This document shows positions 23,828-36,429 of a DNA stretch of 64,000 bases, piece by piece. The stretch spans positions 124,001 to 188,000 of the forward strand of contig CAOLHI010001255.1 of the NCBI GenBank assembly GCA_948474755.1. Direction: 5' to 3'. Under the pieces are notes generated by a model that was not told the DNA's origin, did not search any database, and worked only from the letters and a program-made list of their open reading frames with translations. Source of the stretch: Ctenosaura bakeri (Eukaryota; Chordata; Lepidosauria; Squamata; Iguanidae). Position numbers and translations under genes: made by a program. The stretch's first letter is position 1. Each line of letters starts with the position of its first letter.

Positions 23828-24050
23828 TGCTGTTGTGTTCCTTCAAGTCATTTCTAAGTTATGGTGACCCTAAGGCAACCCTATGACAAGGTTGTCTTGG
23901 AAGCTTTGTTTGGAGGGGGTTGTCATTGCCTTCCTCTGAGGCTGAGGGAGAGTGACTTGGCCAAGATCACCCAGCAGATTTCCATGGCACAGCAAGGATT
24001 CAAACTGTGGTCTCCCAGAGTTCTACTCCAACACCAAATACACTACAGCA
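23828..24050 (-). mobile_element. Sauria-type SINE, nearly full length
   Basis: Reads on the minus strand from a tRNA-like head (about 24050) through the B-box-like GTTTGAATCC region to the tail GACTTGAAGGAACACAACAG. It abuts MITE copy G seven bases away. Confidence 0.8.
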
Positions 24051-24056
24051 CACTTG

Positions 24057-24248
24057 GGCCATTTCTGCACTGCACTGTTGTAATGCTATCATTCCACTTT
24101 CAGCATCCTATGGAATCCTGGGCTTTGCAGTTTAGGAAGGGGCATTTAGAATTCTCAGCCACAGAGCTCTTGGGCCTCAGGAAACTACAAACCCCAGAAT
24201 GTTGAAAGTGGAATAATAGCACTATAACAGTGTAGTTGGGAAACGGCC
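24057..24248. mobile_element. Palindromic MITE (copy G)
   Basis: Ends GGCCATTTCTGCACTGCA and TGTAGTTGGGAAACGGCC. Both family cores present; spacer carries the GCCTCAGGAAACTACAAACC block. It sits immediately against the head of the SINE at 23828-24050. Confidence 0.85.
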
Positions 24249-24249
24249 A

Positions 24250-24756
24250 ACTATGCATATATACAGCAATATACTGCTCTCTCTATACATATTTCTGTAA
24301 ACAACATTTGCTTTAACTGGAGCCATCAAATACTATGTGAACCTCTCTTTTTGCAATGCTAGTAGATAAGAAGATAGACTTTAAATTAAGAATGGATATG
24401 AAGAGTGCTGACAGCTTCACTGCTGTACATTTGTGGCTGAGAGTTCAAAGTGAAAGTAAGTGATTTACAGAACTGATAGGAAACTTTATGTTCTAATAGA
24501 AGCACCAAGTTTACATGGAAAAACAAAACAAAAGTAGCCAAGTGATTCATGCATAAAAAGAAAAATCAGAGGTGCATAGGTACAGAATATGATGAAAATA
24601 GAAATATCTTTGCATCAAAAAGATAAATGTTTAATTTGTCCTTATAACATTACTATGGTTAACCATTAAAATGATTTTAAAATAAATTGACTTCTTATCT
24701 TGGAGCTTTGTCAGAATTCTTCTGTCTAATAAGCTGTACTGTTAAAAAAATACATA
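24250..24756. other. Gene-free stretch
   Basis: Nothing recognised. Confidence 0.5.
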
Positions 24757-24757
24757 A

Positions 24758-24955
24758 GGGCTGGCTGGTGTAGTGGTTTGAGCATTGAACTATGACTCTG
24801 GAGACCAGGATTCAATTCCCTAGTCAGCCATGGAAACCCACTGGGTGACCTTGGGTACGTCACACACTCTCAGCCCCTAGAAAACCCCACGATAGGTTTA
24901 CCTTAGGGTTGGCATAAGTTGGAAATGATTTCAAGCCATACAATAACAACAGCAG
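24758..24955 (+). mobile_element. Sauria-type SINE, full length
   Basis: A-box-like TGGTGTAGTGGTTTGAGCAT and B-box-like GGATTCAATTCC in the tRNA head, central GCCATGGAAACCCACTGGGT, tail AATAACAACAGC. It is tRNA-derived and not a tRNA gene. Confidence 0.85.
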
Positions 24956-24959
24956 TTCT

Positions 24960-25605
24960 TTTGTTAAGAGACACAGGTTTTTATGGTTGTTGCAGAAGGA
25001 AAGTTTGTACTATTCTCCTTTCACAACTAGAGTTTAAGTCTCTTTTCTCCTGTGGGCCATCCCACACAGCAATTTAGTGGCCTGTAGAGGGCAAGGGACA
25101 TTCTCACAAAGTCCAGCTATGTGCCAGTGGTTGGGTACATGATGACAACTTTATCCTCAGGGCTTCTCCAGATATTCTGGATGATGACCTTGTTGGCATG
25201 GTGTGGTGTGTCTAGTTGTAGGAGCACAGCCAGAAGCTGTGAGAATGTCCCCTTTCATCCCCAGCCACTAACATTTTTGCATTTGCCATGTACAGTTTTT
25301 TACACACACACACGCACATGGAGGGAGGGTGGGACAAGAATAAAGAGTACTTTTGGCTCCAGTTTAGCCCATGTCATTTCCCAGCAAACCATAATGCAGG
25401 GAAGCAATACAAGTGACACAATTTGGTTGTCAGTAGGCTGGCCCCATTTGAGAGAACTCCGAATTTATTTTCTTGCAGGGATACTGGAATTCATTGGAGT
25501 TAAGAAGTATCCCACAGTGCAAGAAATGTTAATTTTATTTCACTTTCTTGGAATTTATTTCTGTCATTCCACCTGTGGTTCTGGCTTGGAGTACTTGGAT
25601 TAACA
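24960..25605. other. Gene-free stretch with one 160-codon open frame
   Basis: The open frame 25121-25603 spans a (CA)n tract and low-complexity sequence, with no domain and no splice context; treated as chance. Confidence 0.5.
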
Positions 25606-25607
25606 TT

Positions 25608-26035
25608 GACCCTTTTTGCATGCCAGTCCTGTTGCAAAATGGCTTTGGGAGCTTCGCATGATTGCGAGGACCATTTCACACGACGTCCTCACAATCGTGT
25701 GACACTCCTGAGGCCAGTAGGCGGCGATCATGCATATCATTTTCGGCTCATTGCCAAAAATGATGCGCGATCATGCGTTCATCCTGGGCCCCATACGCAC
25801 TTACCTTGCGTGCGGAGGCTATGGACTTGCGGCCATCGCGCTTCCTCCCCCAGCGCAGCCTAGGAAAGTACCTGGCTGCACTGCAGAAGGAAGGGACGGA
25901 GCGCTCACGCTTCCTTTTAGCCAGCATGGAGCTGGCGCGGAGGGGAAGTGGGGGGATGCGAGTGCTTCTTGCAAGAGGCTTCTCACGTGATCCCCTCCCG
26001 ATGCCAGCAGCACCGGGTAAGGTGCGAAAAGGGCC
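25608..26035. mobile_element. 428-bp GC-rich non-autonomous TIR element
   Basis: Ends GACCCTTTTTGCATGCC and GGTGCGAAAAGGGCC are inverted. Interior is CpG-rich with local palindromes around GCGATCATGC and CGCGATCATGCG. No transposase frame. It could be mistaken for a small CpG island. Confidence 0.7.
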
Positions 26036-26094
26036 AATGAGTTGAAATCTATTGTAGCTGTTAATGTCTCCTCCTGATAGATCTTGGAATGAAT

Positions 26095-26116
26095 GAACGA
26101 ATGAATGAATGAATAA
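26095..26116. repeat. (AATG)n microsatellite
   Basis: About five tetranucleotide units. Confidence 0.85.
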
Positions 26117-26531
26117 ATATGCACCCCAGCATCAATCTGCACCTCAACAGACATCTGAATCAAGAGCATGTAGAAGATGGTGCACCATGTGGCTCATTTG
26201 TTTGCAAAAATGACTTCAACAGTAAAGTGATATGCTTTGGATGTTCAGAAGGTGGCATAAAGAATAGCCTTTCAGTGGTGGCATTTCCCTCAGCAGTGAT
26301 TATTTTGTTGTTAAAAGTAGAAAATTGTCCCATGATAACATCGATGTTGGATTTTTCTGCAAATCAATAGCAAGTATTTTTCTACAGAGCTTGTCCATTT
26401 CCCATTTTTTGGGGCAGAGGGACACAAAACAAAATGTTTTTTTTTGAAATTGGAAATCTCAGTAGCTTCTTTTTAAAGGTACAGAAATGGTGTTGATTAC
26501 ATTTAAAAAAAAAAAAAGAGGGAAGGAAGCT

Positions 26532-26607
26532 GCTTGAATGTTCAGCCTCATGTGACCAGGTGTTTTCTGGCTTGAATGTTCAGCCTCATGTGACCAGGTG
26601 TTTTCTG
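26532..26607. repeat. Perfect 38-bp tandem duplication
   Basis: Two identical head-to-tail copies of a unit beginning GCTTGAATGTTCAGCCTCAT (26532-26569, 26570-26607). Identity implies a recent event. Confidence 0.95.
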
Positions 26608-26609
26608 GC

Positions 26610-29600
26610 TATGGGCATTTGGGTATTGTGGAGCACCCTGGACTCCGTATACATAAATGTTCCTTGGGATCTGAGGCATTTTATACTCAGAAATACATAT
26701 GAATTATCACTGGAGTCAATAGGACTTACTCCTGTATGTGGAATTAATCAGTCATCTTTGAAGCCTTTGGGGTGTTAGCCTTTCAGAAGGCTGAGGAGAA
26801 TATAGCTGTGACCAGGAATTTAAGTCTTGGATTCTATTTGTGTCCAGATAATATATCCTTAATATCAGCTGATCATGCACATATGAGCTTCTTGATTTTG
26901 TCATTTTTTATTGAACTAAGCAGAGGAATTTCAAGAATGGAGAGCTGAAAGGCTCTGGAGTTACTCAGCTATTATAAGACGTGCATTTCAAAGGAAACTA
27001 TTACATTGATTCTTATGTTATCCCCCACATCAGTGTTAACATTTTTTTTTGACAACTGAGAAAATTTTGTTTCTAATTTTCTTTCAAATAATGACTGCAA
27101 ATAACAACAAGCATTTCTGTAATTCTTAAAAGTGTAGACAGAGAAGAAAAAAGAATAGCTCCAAGGCATGTTTCTTTCTGACTTGTATTTCGTAACCTTG
27201 CAAGCCAGGGCAGCGCTACTGAATGTGATGCCAAAGAAGGTAAGCTGTAGTTCTTTTTAAAATTAGGTGAGTTTAAACAGAATAATTGAAAAGAACGGTG
27301 TTTCCACATGCTATAACAGACGTTCTTGTAGGACGTTCCTGTCTTTGCCTTCCCCAAGTGTTTCCTGTTTTGTTTTTTGTTAACATAAAACTTTATGCCC
27401 TCCAACATTTCACAGATGAAAACTGGGGCATGTATAGGAATGCAACATTGCAGACGGGCCAAGATGAGAAAAGTTATTAATGCATAAGAACACACAAGCA
27501 AAGAAAGCTGCAGCAGTTTGATTTTGCCTGAGCCTACTGGGAAGGACAAAAATCCACCCCACCCCTCCCCTCCCCTCCTTGCCTGCTGAGTTAATTGAAA
27601 TCAAACTACTTTTGCACTTTTAACTCTTTTTACAGCGATTGAAGTATGTTGAGGACTAAGGGATAAAGTACATGGAGGAGACAGAAACTGGGACATTTTA
27701 AAAGCAGCTGAAAAAGTGGAATGATGGGATTAATTGGAATTGTCCTTGCTAAATCACGACACTTGGAATATATGCCATTTATGCAGTAATATTGACTTGT
27801 AGAAGAACTTTGGTTCTGTAGGAATTTTGGAATTAAGATCCCAGTGTCCCAGATGCTTAGTCAATGGTTAGGATTCTGAAGGGTAAAATTAAAAAAAGAG
27901 AGAGAATCAAAGGTTGAAAACTAGTGGGATAATAGATACGTCAGACTAGGCCAGGCAGCCTTGTTGCCTGAATGAATAACTATACTGCAAAGGTACCACC
28001 TTTTTGTTTTTTGCAGAACTCCCAGAAGCCTCAGACAGCTTGGCAATAGTTAGAAATTCCGGGAGGCGAAAGAAGAGGGAGGAGGAGGTTGAAAGCTAAT
28101 GGGATAATAGGTAAGTTAGGTCATCTTGTTGCAGGAATGAAGAGCCATGCTGGAAAGGGATCACTTATTTATTTTCTCTTGTGTTGGAGAATCTCAATTT
28201 AATTTTTAGAAAAGTGTGCAGATGTCATATGTGGAGGATAATCACAAAATGAAGATTGTCCGTGTAATCTATGATATGCCTACACTATTCTGTAGTCCAA
28301 AGACTTTCAAACTGACATACAGTTTAAAGTGCTTAAAGCAACATTACAGGGTTTAAGCAACAGAATGTAGAGTTAAGACCTTTTCACGAGACAAACACTC
28401 AAGATATGCAGATACAATTATTGATACTACCCTCAGGATCCGTGGACAGTCCAACAATATAGGAGAGGAGGAAAAGTCAAAACCAGAATTGCTAGATGCT
28501 TACTTCTGATTTTGTTTGGGGGATGTAAGAGTGGGTCTGTGTCTTGTTTTAATGCAAAACTGATGGCCATGGAGACTTTCAGGAGCATACACTAACCTGC
28601 TGGGGTGGTGGTGGCATAAATTAGATGTTTAAACTTGGATACAGTTCTAGAAAGAACTGATTCTTGTCCAATCAGCTTGTCCAATAACATTCAGCATATA
28701 GTCTTGTGAAGGTTTACTAGTAAGTAAATCCCACTGCACTCAATGCAATTTACTCCCATCTGTGGGAGTCATGGTTCCTCAGAAGTATGTCTAGAGTTCA
28801 GAGGAACACACCTGAAATTAAATGTAGATAAGTTTGCACCTGTACTTTATTGGTGCTAGTGATACACACAGCCTTCTCTGGCATATAGGTGCATTGGTGG
28901 GAACCTGAGACAGGACTTTCTCTGTGGCTGCAGTCAGACTCCAAGCCTTCCTTTCAAGGAAAGTTAATCTCTCTTTCCATATTGTCCTTCCATGATAGGC
29001 CAATATCTTTTTATTCAGGCAGTCTTTTGCCAATTGACTAGCTCTTGAAGAAGAGTCAGGGTGTGTGGCTGTGCTCAACTTGTTAATGCCAGTGTACTTT
29101 TATATAATATATTTTTAGATTAAAATCTGTATAATTATAACTTATATATTATATTTTTTAATATAGTATAAACTTAGAATTTTTAAAAAATGCACCTGTT
29201 TATTTGTTTTAAATTTTTTGAGTTACTTTGAATCACAGTTTTGGGAGAAAGATGGGATATAAAATAATGCAGCCCATATGCCTTTGTACATTATTTTTCC
29301 ATCATTCCAGTGAGCTGTTTTAAGTTAGAAAGAACTCTGACTTGTATTTAAATAAACTGTATACTTTTTATTAATTTTCATTTTTTTGAAAAGAACACTT
29401 TTATGGAAGGTAGCCAGAAAAAGCATGATACTAACTGCCAGGCACCAAAGGTTAATTCTAAATCCATATTTCACTTCCTGAGTAAAAAGTGAATCCTTGG
29501 GAGCTGCTTCTGCTTATTACATTAGCCAAATAAAAGGAGGGGCAGTTCAGTTCTGAATTCCAGATGCTAGGTTGGGAAATGACCCAGTTAAACTGACCTT

Positions 29601-31245
29601 CTCCCGTCTACAGCTAATTCACTCCCTCTTTAATTCGGCACTGAACAAAACGTCAATGAAAAGAATGAAGTGGTCAAAGAAATCTGATGAAGAAAGGAAT
29701 TAAAGAAAGAAGAGGGAAATTCTGGTGGACTAAAGAGGGGAATAGATAAGCCGCATTAAAGCAAAATGACTTGTACTATGACTTCCATAATCCTCAAGCC
29801 AGCTTGTAACTTTCTCAAACTTTGACTCATTTATTGATTCAGTTTTTCATTTTGACCTTCTTCCAAGGAGCTTTGGGTGGTGCAAATTGTTCTCTTTCCA
29901 ATTTAATCTCCGCAGCAGTAATTTTCAAAAAGATAGCTGTGTTAGTATATTGCAGTAAAAACAGTCTTGTGACACCTCAAAGACTAACGTGTTTATTACA
30001 ATATAAGCTTGCATGGATTATAGTTAATGTTACCACACCGTACACGCCAACTCTGCAGGATGTTCTATTTTCATAATTGGACATATTTCATGGCTAGAAC
30101 ACACGCTTCAAAGTGCCCTGGATGTATGCATAGGCCGGGTCAGGATGACCTCAGACATGTTCAGGTCATAAGTTCATAGATGGGGGGAAAGCCCAATGCT
30201 GATGGGCTTGGGATAATCCTTGCAAAAGCTATAAGTTCTGAGCACTCTTAAAAACAACAGAAGGCAAAACTGCCCAGGCGAAGCAATCAGGCACCCTACT
30301 GTGAGACTTTCCCAATTCACACTACCTGAACAAAACATTAAGAGATTGTCAGGACTCCCATCAATGTTTGGTCACCTAGTGTTAAGACAATCAGCCCGTT
30401 CCAGATTCCTTTGTCAGTTTCATGGGAAAGCCATTACAGCTTTGTCTACACACACCCTTTGGGGTAGGAAATAGGGTGTATAAACCCTATCTCCACCCGC
30501 ACTAAATTGCAGTACTTGGATGTAATACCTGGTTCCCAGACCCCTGTTTGTTTTTGCTACCCTCAGATGTGCTGTCTGAACCACCCTGCTTTGACCTTCT
30601 GCTTCAGGACTGGTAACTATCACCCTTTCCACCCAATCTCTCTCTGTCCAACCTTTCTTGCCTCACTTTCCAATACCCTTGTATGGTTCTTGACAGTGTC
30701 TGATTTTTCGTGCGTTTGTTAATTCCAAATAAAATATACTGTTTAACTTTTAACTGGAGTCCTCTCTCCAGTTAGTACTGGTATACACATGTAAAAAGAT
30801 CTTCCCATTACCCTCCTCTTGCAGGCCTCTTTTGAGCTATAATTCCCCCAAATTCTAAGAAGATGCTTACGTTGCTAGCATGTGGACCCCAACATTCCCT
30901 ACTTCTTGGGTAACTTTAGAGTGGCTGGTTCTCAGAGTCTGGCTATGAGTCTATACTTTTCATTGGTCATCTTCAGGGTGGGAGGCAAGGGTACAGATTC
31001 TCCAGTTTTCATGGGCTCAGCTCCTGGCAAGAAAAAAAATAAATCTCCAGCCCAGCTACTAGAATAGCAGTTTGCTATCTTTTGCAGACTTAATTGATCT
31101 GTCACTGCAACTTGCAAAGACTTTCTAGTGGTTCTGCCTCTTTACTTAGCAAGCTTCCTCCTTCCCTCCCAGTCACTGTCGTGCCAGGCCTTGCTCTCTG
31201 CTCTGCATCTGGCTTCTGGCTGGAGGTAAGTAGGCTAGGATAAAG
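26610..31245. other. Gene-free stretch
   Basis: No exon recognised. It holds scraps of interspersed repeats (a GTGACACCTCAAAGACTAAC motif at about 29970, a LINE-tail-like GGGAGAAAGATGGGATATAA at about 29250) and a possible LTR-like segment at 30380-30770. The 158-codon minus frame 27073-27549 shows no domain. Confidence 0.45.
30380..30770 (+). mobile_element. Possible LTR-like segment
   Basis: A TATA-like GGTGTATAAACCC at about 30475 is followed by GGTAACTATCACCC at 30614 and an AATAAA at about 30729. A broadly similar order (TATA box, GGTAATTATCACCC, A-rich end) occurs at 36098-36400. Without clear TG...CA borders this may be an old solo LTR of an endogenous retroelement, but it is unproven. 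Confidence 0.25.
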
Positions 31246-31247
31246 AC

Positions 31248-31465
31248 CTTATCACCCTGCACTGTTATAGTGCTATTATTTCATTTTAACTCCTATGGCA
31301 GCATTGTATGAAATCCTGGGATTTGTAGTTTAGGGACAGGCATTTAGGATTCTCAGCTAGAGAGTTCTTGGGCCTTACTAAACTACAGACCCTAGAATTG
31401 CACAGAATGTTGCCCTGGCAGTTGAAATGGAATAATACTGCTACAACAGTATAATGTGATAGGGC
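31248..31465. mobile_element. Palindromic MITE (copy H, diverged)
   Basis: CACTGTTATAGTGCTATTAT at the left, AATACTGCTACAACAGTATA at the right; central TTTGTAGTTTAGGGACAGGC. Both ends are eroded. Confidence 0.75.
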
Positions 31466-31863
31466 ACTAAATATTCCTTATTCCTTTTCTATAAGTAAGT
31501 AAAAAGGAATAATACCCCCATTTCACCTTGATCTGAAAAAAGCTCCTATAGCTAAGATTTCTGTCTTAATTTTCAAAGAGGAAAATATGTTCTCTCTTTG
31601 CATGTGTATTTGTATGTTTGTGTCAGAATGACAAAGTGTGAGCAAGTATGGTTGGTGCTTAATGCATAATACTTAACAACATCACTAAGGGCTAAGATAA
31701 GTCTTAGATTTTGGCCTTGAGACCTCAGGGCTTGGGTCGATCTTGAATTGTCAACCTTAAGCATAGTCCACTGGGTTGAGAGATATTAACTGCCCCAGAG
31801 TTAAATTTCTCAGCTTCAGAGAATACATATGTGAATGGGAGGACCTCTTGTTCTAATTCAGAT

Positions 31864-32062
31864 GAGAGCCAGCATAGTGCAGTGGTTTAAGCATTGGCCT
31901 ATGATCCTGGAGAATAGAGTTTAGTTCCCTGCTCGGCCATGGAAACCAGTGGGGTGGCCTTAGGTACGTCACACACTCTCAGGCCCAGAAAAACCCATGA
32001 TAGATTCAACCTAGGGCTTCCATAAGTTGAAAATGACTTGAAGGCACACAACAACAGCAACA
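31864..32062 (+). mobile_element. Sauria-type SINE, full length
   Basis: Starts GAGAGCCAGCATAGTGCAGT, ends GAAGGCACACAACAACAGCA; intact general layout. Confidence 0.85.
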
Positions 32063-32747
32063 AATAAATTTTCTTGTACTACCTATAGAGAACTACAGAT
32101 AAAGGTGTTTGAGGTATACAGGGTTTTTTTTAAAGTCATATGGAGATTGATGGTGTTGGACCAGAAAGGCTGAATACCTTTTAGATAAAAGTTTAGACAA
32201 GAAATGAATAAACTGTATCAAATATATCATCAAATGAAATTTAATTAGATAATGGGAATTGTGAGATTGGATGGGAAGTGGAATTCAGGAAGGAAATGTA
32301 ATGAAACTACAATGCGAAAATTTTTGAATCCTCCATTCCATTTTGGCCTCAGTTGTGGGCAGCAGAGTCTGTGCGCGTGAAGAAGTACTTCGGATTATGT
32401 CTGTATATGGAATCTGGTGGAAAGAGAGCATCAGATGCCTGACACACAGCTTTTTGCATATGTGCGTGCATGCGAATCTCACAGCCAAATCTTTCTTATG
32501 CCAGGAGGAGTCCAGTGATTGATCTCCTGATTTTATTTTAGTACTACACGTAGCTGTTGGGTGCAGGGGAGAAACCTTACTATTATTATTAGGGAAAAGG
32601 CCTGGAAATGGAGATGTTCAGCCCTCCCCAGAACCACTCACTTTTCTTGCTCAAAATTTCTATCCTCTGCCCTGTTTTTATTTATTTCTCTGCTGTTTTT
32701 CTTCTTCTCCCATGGTAGTGAAACTTACATTGCAGTGAATCAATTAC

Positions 32748-32945
32748 AGAGAGACAGTGTGGTTTGAGCACTAGACTATGGCCCTGGAGAGAGGGTTCAA
32801 TTCCCCACTCAGCCATGGAAACCTACTGTGTGACTTTAGGTGGGTCACACTCTCTCAGCACCTAGAAATGCCTGTGATCGGTGTGCTTTAGTAAGTCAGA
32901 AATGACTTGAAGGCACATAACAACAGCAACAACAACAACAGTGAT
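32748..32945 (+). mobile_element. Sauria-type SINE, full length
   Basis: Starts AGAGAGACAGTGTGGTTTGA, with GGTTCAATTCCCC as the B-box-like sequence, and ends in (CAA)n (about 32920-32940). Confidence 0.85.
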
Positions 32946-32949
32946 TGGA

Positions 32950-35390
32950 ATTGGGAAGCCCTTCAAAGGTTGCTGATCTGCAATTTTCTGCATTCCTAAC
33001 CAGCAGCTGTACTGGTAAGACATGCTTGGAAATACACTCCAGCATAGGATTTTCAGACTGAAAACTGGAAAGGGTGCCTGTACTTTTAACAGTTGTGTAG
33101 AAGAGGAATTTCAGCAGGTGCTGCTTGTTACCTGATTGTGTGTCAAGCATCATCCACTGCAATTCTTTCTTCTGCACAAAAGCTGCCTCCAGTTTTCCAT
33201 CTGGCAGCCCTAGTTCCAACAAGATCTCAAGAGTCACACAGTTTCTACCTCTGCAGTAAATAAACAGGGAAGGGTAACACTATCAAGTCGTTTATGAAAT
33301 TAGTATATTCTCCTATGTCACCATCCATTTAGGTCTAGCCTAAGACATTTTGCTGCCTGAGGCAAAGTTGGACATGGCACCTTGACTAAAGTTGCTGGGT
33401 GAAAAACAGGAGAGGGCTTCTGTACCTTTTAATGGCCATACAGAAGATATGATTTGAGTAAGGGTAAGCTTGTGTAACGAACACCAGAAATTCCTTCTTC
33501 TGCACAACTGTTAAAAGCATAGGAACCCTGCTCTGTTTTCACCCATTTCAAGATTTACAGTAGACCAACTAAGTAATGCTGACATTTGAGGCAGAAAATC
33601 CTGCACATGCCTATTCCTTTTTCTTAGTAGTGAAAAGGACAATTATCATAATTTAAATAATTAACAATTTGCAGTCCTTTCAAAGGACATCCAAACTTTG
33701 CTGCCAGACACTGCTATCTCACTTTATAGAAATTGTCCTGCTTGGATTACATTTAGTTTTGCTTTTTTGGTCATGCTGGTTGTTTTTATGTTGGGGGATC
33801 AGTCACAGAGACAGTCCAGTCTACTTTGGCACTCAGTTATCTGTTATTTCTTGGGGGCCACAGTTGCAGCAAATAGAACAAAGACATTTCTTTGAAGTTT
33901 ACTGTGGCATGAGCAATTTTATGCTAATGGTTTGTGTGATGAACCTGATGGGAGGGGTTCTTGCCAACAGAGCCTCCTTGATAACTGAGAGTGTTTAAGC
34001 TGATTGGCTATTGAAATGGAACCTTGGATAGCCCAGGGGAGGGGCTGGTGGAAAGAGGAAAATAATAGATTTTAGCTGTCTGGTGTGTTTGAAGAGGAGT
34101 GTGATTTATGGTGTGTTTGGGGAAGGTTGGAGATTTGAAGAGCTCTGTGGGAGACAGAACTGAGAAACTGGGTGTACGAAAGATAGTGAATGAATTGAGA
34201 CAGAGAGAGAGAAGAATGGTGTGCTGCTTATAAACATTTAGATACAAAACACATTTAAAGCAACAGTGTTACAATAAATGTTTGAAGTTCTATGTTCCTT
34301 AAAACAGTGTCACAGAGTCTTATTTTGAATCCTGGAATATACACGCTACCAATAATATCATCTTGACCTTAGTGCCAACGGTACCACAGTCTTGGAAAAT
34401 ATAAATCACTGCTGATCCTTACATCTGGGAGAAGGGCAGATTTAGGGAAGGCATTAAAGGGGGAGAGTCCTGAAAGGAAGAAGCCAAGGGGAGACAAGAG
34501 TGAGGAAGGGACTGCGTTCTCAGAGAGGGAAAACTGAGGCAGACCCGTTTGCCCTGGCTTGATTCCGAGATCTCTCTGGCTGTTCAGTTCTGGTCACAAA
34601 GAGGTGTCAGGCTGGGCAGGCCTTGAGTGTGAGGCTTGGGTGCACCTTTTGCACTTGGTGGCACTGATGGGTGGTGGTTTTCTGCGTGCATGTTACAGTT
34701 TGCTTCCCCAGCTGCATCTGACAAAGCAAGCAAAGTGTAGCCTGTTACAGTAAATTTGTTAGCCCTTTACAATCCAGCAGGACTCTTTTTGTCATTTGCC
34801 CCATTTCAGGCATTCAAAATCCATGGATAATAGATGCAACAGAGACATTCACAACCCATGGATAATAAAGTAGGCACAATAGGCTGTAGGTATTTCTTTG
34901 AGTATTTGTCGCCTGAGAAAATCCTGTGAAATTCATGGAGTTGCCATAAGTTGACAGGCAACTTGGAGGCACATACTCAAAGGCACATTTCTCCCCTGGC
35001 CAATATACTGACTAAAATGTCTGTAAGAAGGTTCTAGACATAACACTTTACTCACATAGAGCTGTCTGTACATGATTAGTAATTTTGCCTCTCTACGTAT
35101 TAATCTATATGTCTTGAGGCTGGGAGCAAATAGGGTTTCTGCTTCCCAAAAGTACATTACACACAGGTCTTTGACTCTTGAAAAGAGCTATTCGTACCAT
35201 TGTACTAACTGTGCATGTTTGCACTGAAGATTAACTAAATATGAGCACATGCATGGGATCATTATAATATGCTACATCACATCCTGTACCATATTAAATC
35301 TGTGTGAATGTTAATATGCAGTCATATAGTTTTGAGATCTTGCCCTCTTTATCATCTAAAATGTGTGGATTAGGTGAATTACTGGATCTA
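32950..35390. other. Gene-free stretch, LTR-like piece and SINE tail
   Basis: At 34915-34975 there is a 3' scrap of the Sauria-type SINE. At about 33940-34360 an LTR-like segment ends in ACAATAAATGTTTGAAG. No host exon recognised. Confidence 0.4.
33940..34360 (+). mobile_element. Possible LTR-like segment
   Basis: The GTGTGATGAACCTGATGGGA start, purine-rich middle and AATAAA at about 34273 resemble a degraded LTR. No inverted borders or target duplication identified. Confidence 0.2.
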
Positions 35391-35394
35391 AATG

Positions 35395-35610
35395 GGTGGC
35401 TTTAGTTACATCCCATTTGGATTACGGTATGCACTCTACATGCAGCTGCCTTTGAATAATGTTCAGAAATTCCAGCTGATCCAAAGGGCTGCAGCCAGAT
35501 TGTTAATCAAGGCTGGTTGCAGAAGCATACAACTCCCTTGTTTCAACAGCTCCACTGGCTGCTGCACTCTGTTTCTGGACACAATTCAAAGTGTTACTGG
35601 CCTGCACACA
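35395..35610 (+). mobile_element. L2/CR1-superfamily LINE fragment
   Basis: The conceptual translation contains LPLNNVQKFQLIQRAAARLL followed by a degraded HWLL-type segment, matching the C-terminal region of L2-like reverse transcriptases (usual form: LQLIQNAAARL ... LHWLP). Several frame breaks; old. Confidence 0.7.
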
Positions 35611-35793
35611 CCCTGCCCCGATTTGTTATGGTTTAATTGGTGAAATATGATTTAATTGGTAAACTATATTAATTGCCATTGATATAAAATGGATCCTGAT
35701 GTGCCTGTAAGGCCAAGCTGGGCAGAGGAAAAATACTAGCTAAACTTGTGTACTACAAAGTAGGTCAGAGATCCCCTCTAGGCACAGCAAGGA

Positions 35794-36427
35794 CATTGTC
35801 AGGACAATCACCAGGTAACTCTGGAGATAACAGACTTAAACTGGGCTGTAACATCTCTGCTGTCAGACAATAGTGATAGGAAGTTCCCACCAAACCACTG
35901 ATTGTTTAAGCCCTCCTTCTTATTACCTCATTGTCCTCACACCTGTCCGCTTTACAGAGCTATTACGGCAACCATTAGCTCCTTGTCACCTAACACTAAT
36001 ATTGTTAACACAGTCTGGACCCTATTGTCCACATTGCAACCTCCATTGTTTGCTTGGCCATAGAACCATTCACACCCTTGCCCTCCAGGCAGATTTTGGG
36101 TATAAAAACTCTCAGTTTTGGGCAGTCAGACGCAGTATCGTGTTTGTTGAACGCCATGCTGTCACTCTGATTTCCCAATGAGTACTGTCCTTAGGTGCAG
36201 GTCTAAGCCACATTGCTGCTTTCTTCACCTCTCTCTGGATCGGTAATTATCACCCCAAACCCTGAAACTTTGCTCTCAAACTTAACTCTCTTTTCCTTTG
36301 GTTAGCTTTGTGCAAGTATATGAATGCTTGGATCTTGTGTGTGCACAATTGAATTCCCTACTAAAACACATTTTAAGCTTATTTCTGAATATCTGGGAGG
36401 TTCTTTCCTACAGAGACCCCGTAAACA
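35794..36427 (+). mobile_element. Possible solo LTR
   Basis: Runs from TGTCAGGACAATC to CCCCGTAAACA (TG...CA borders), with a TATA box GGGTATAAAAACTC at 36098 followed by a plausible R region. Flanks do not give a matching target duplication, so the borders are tentative. Confidence 0.35.
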
Positions 36428-36429
36428 TT

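Noticed and set aside
24758..24840. tRNA gene
   Set aside because: A- and B-box-like sequences belong to the head of a tRNA-derived SINE; no cloverleaf with a proper anticodon stem.
25121..25603. 160-codon plus-strand open frame
   Set aside because: Spans a CA repeat and low-complexity sequence; no recognisable domain.
27073..27549. 158-codon minus-strand open frame
   Set aside because: No ATG-based start of quality, no domain, no splice signals.
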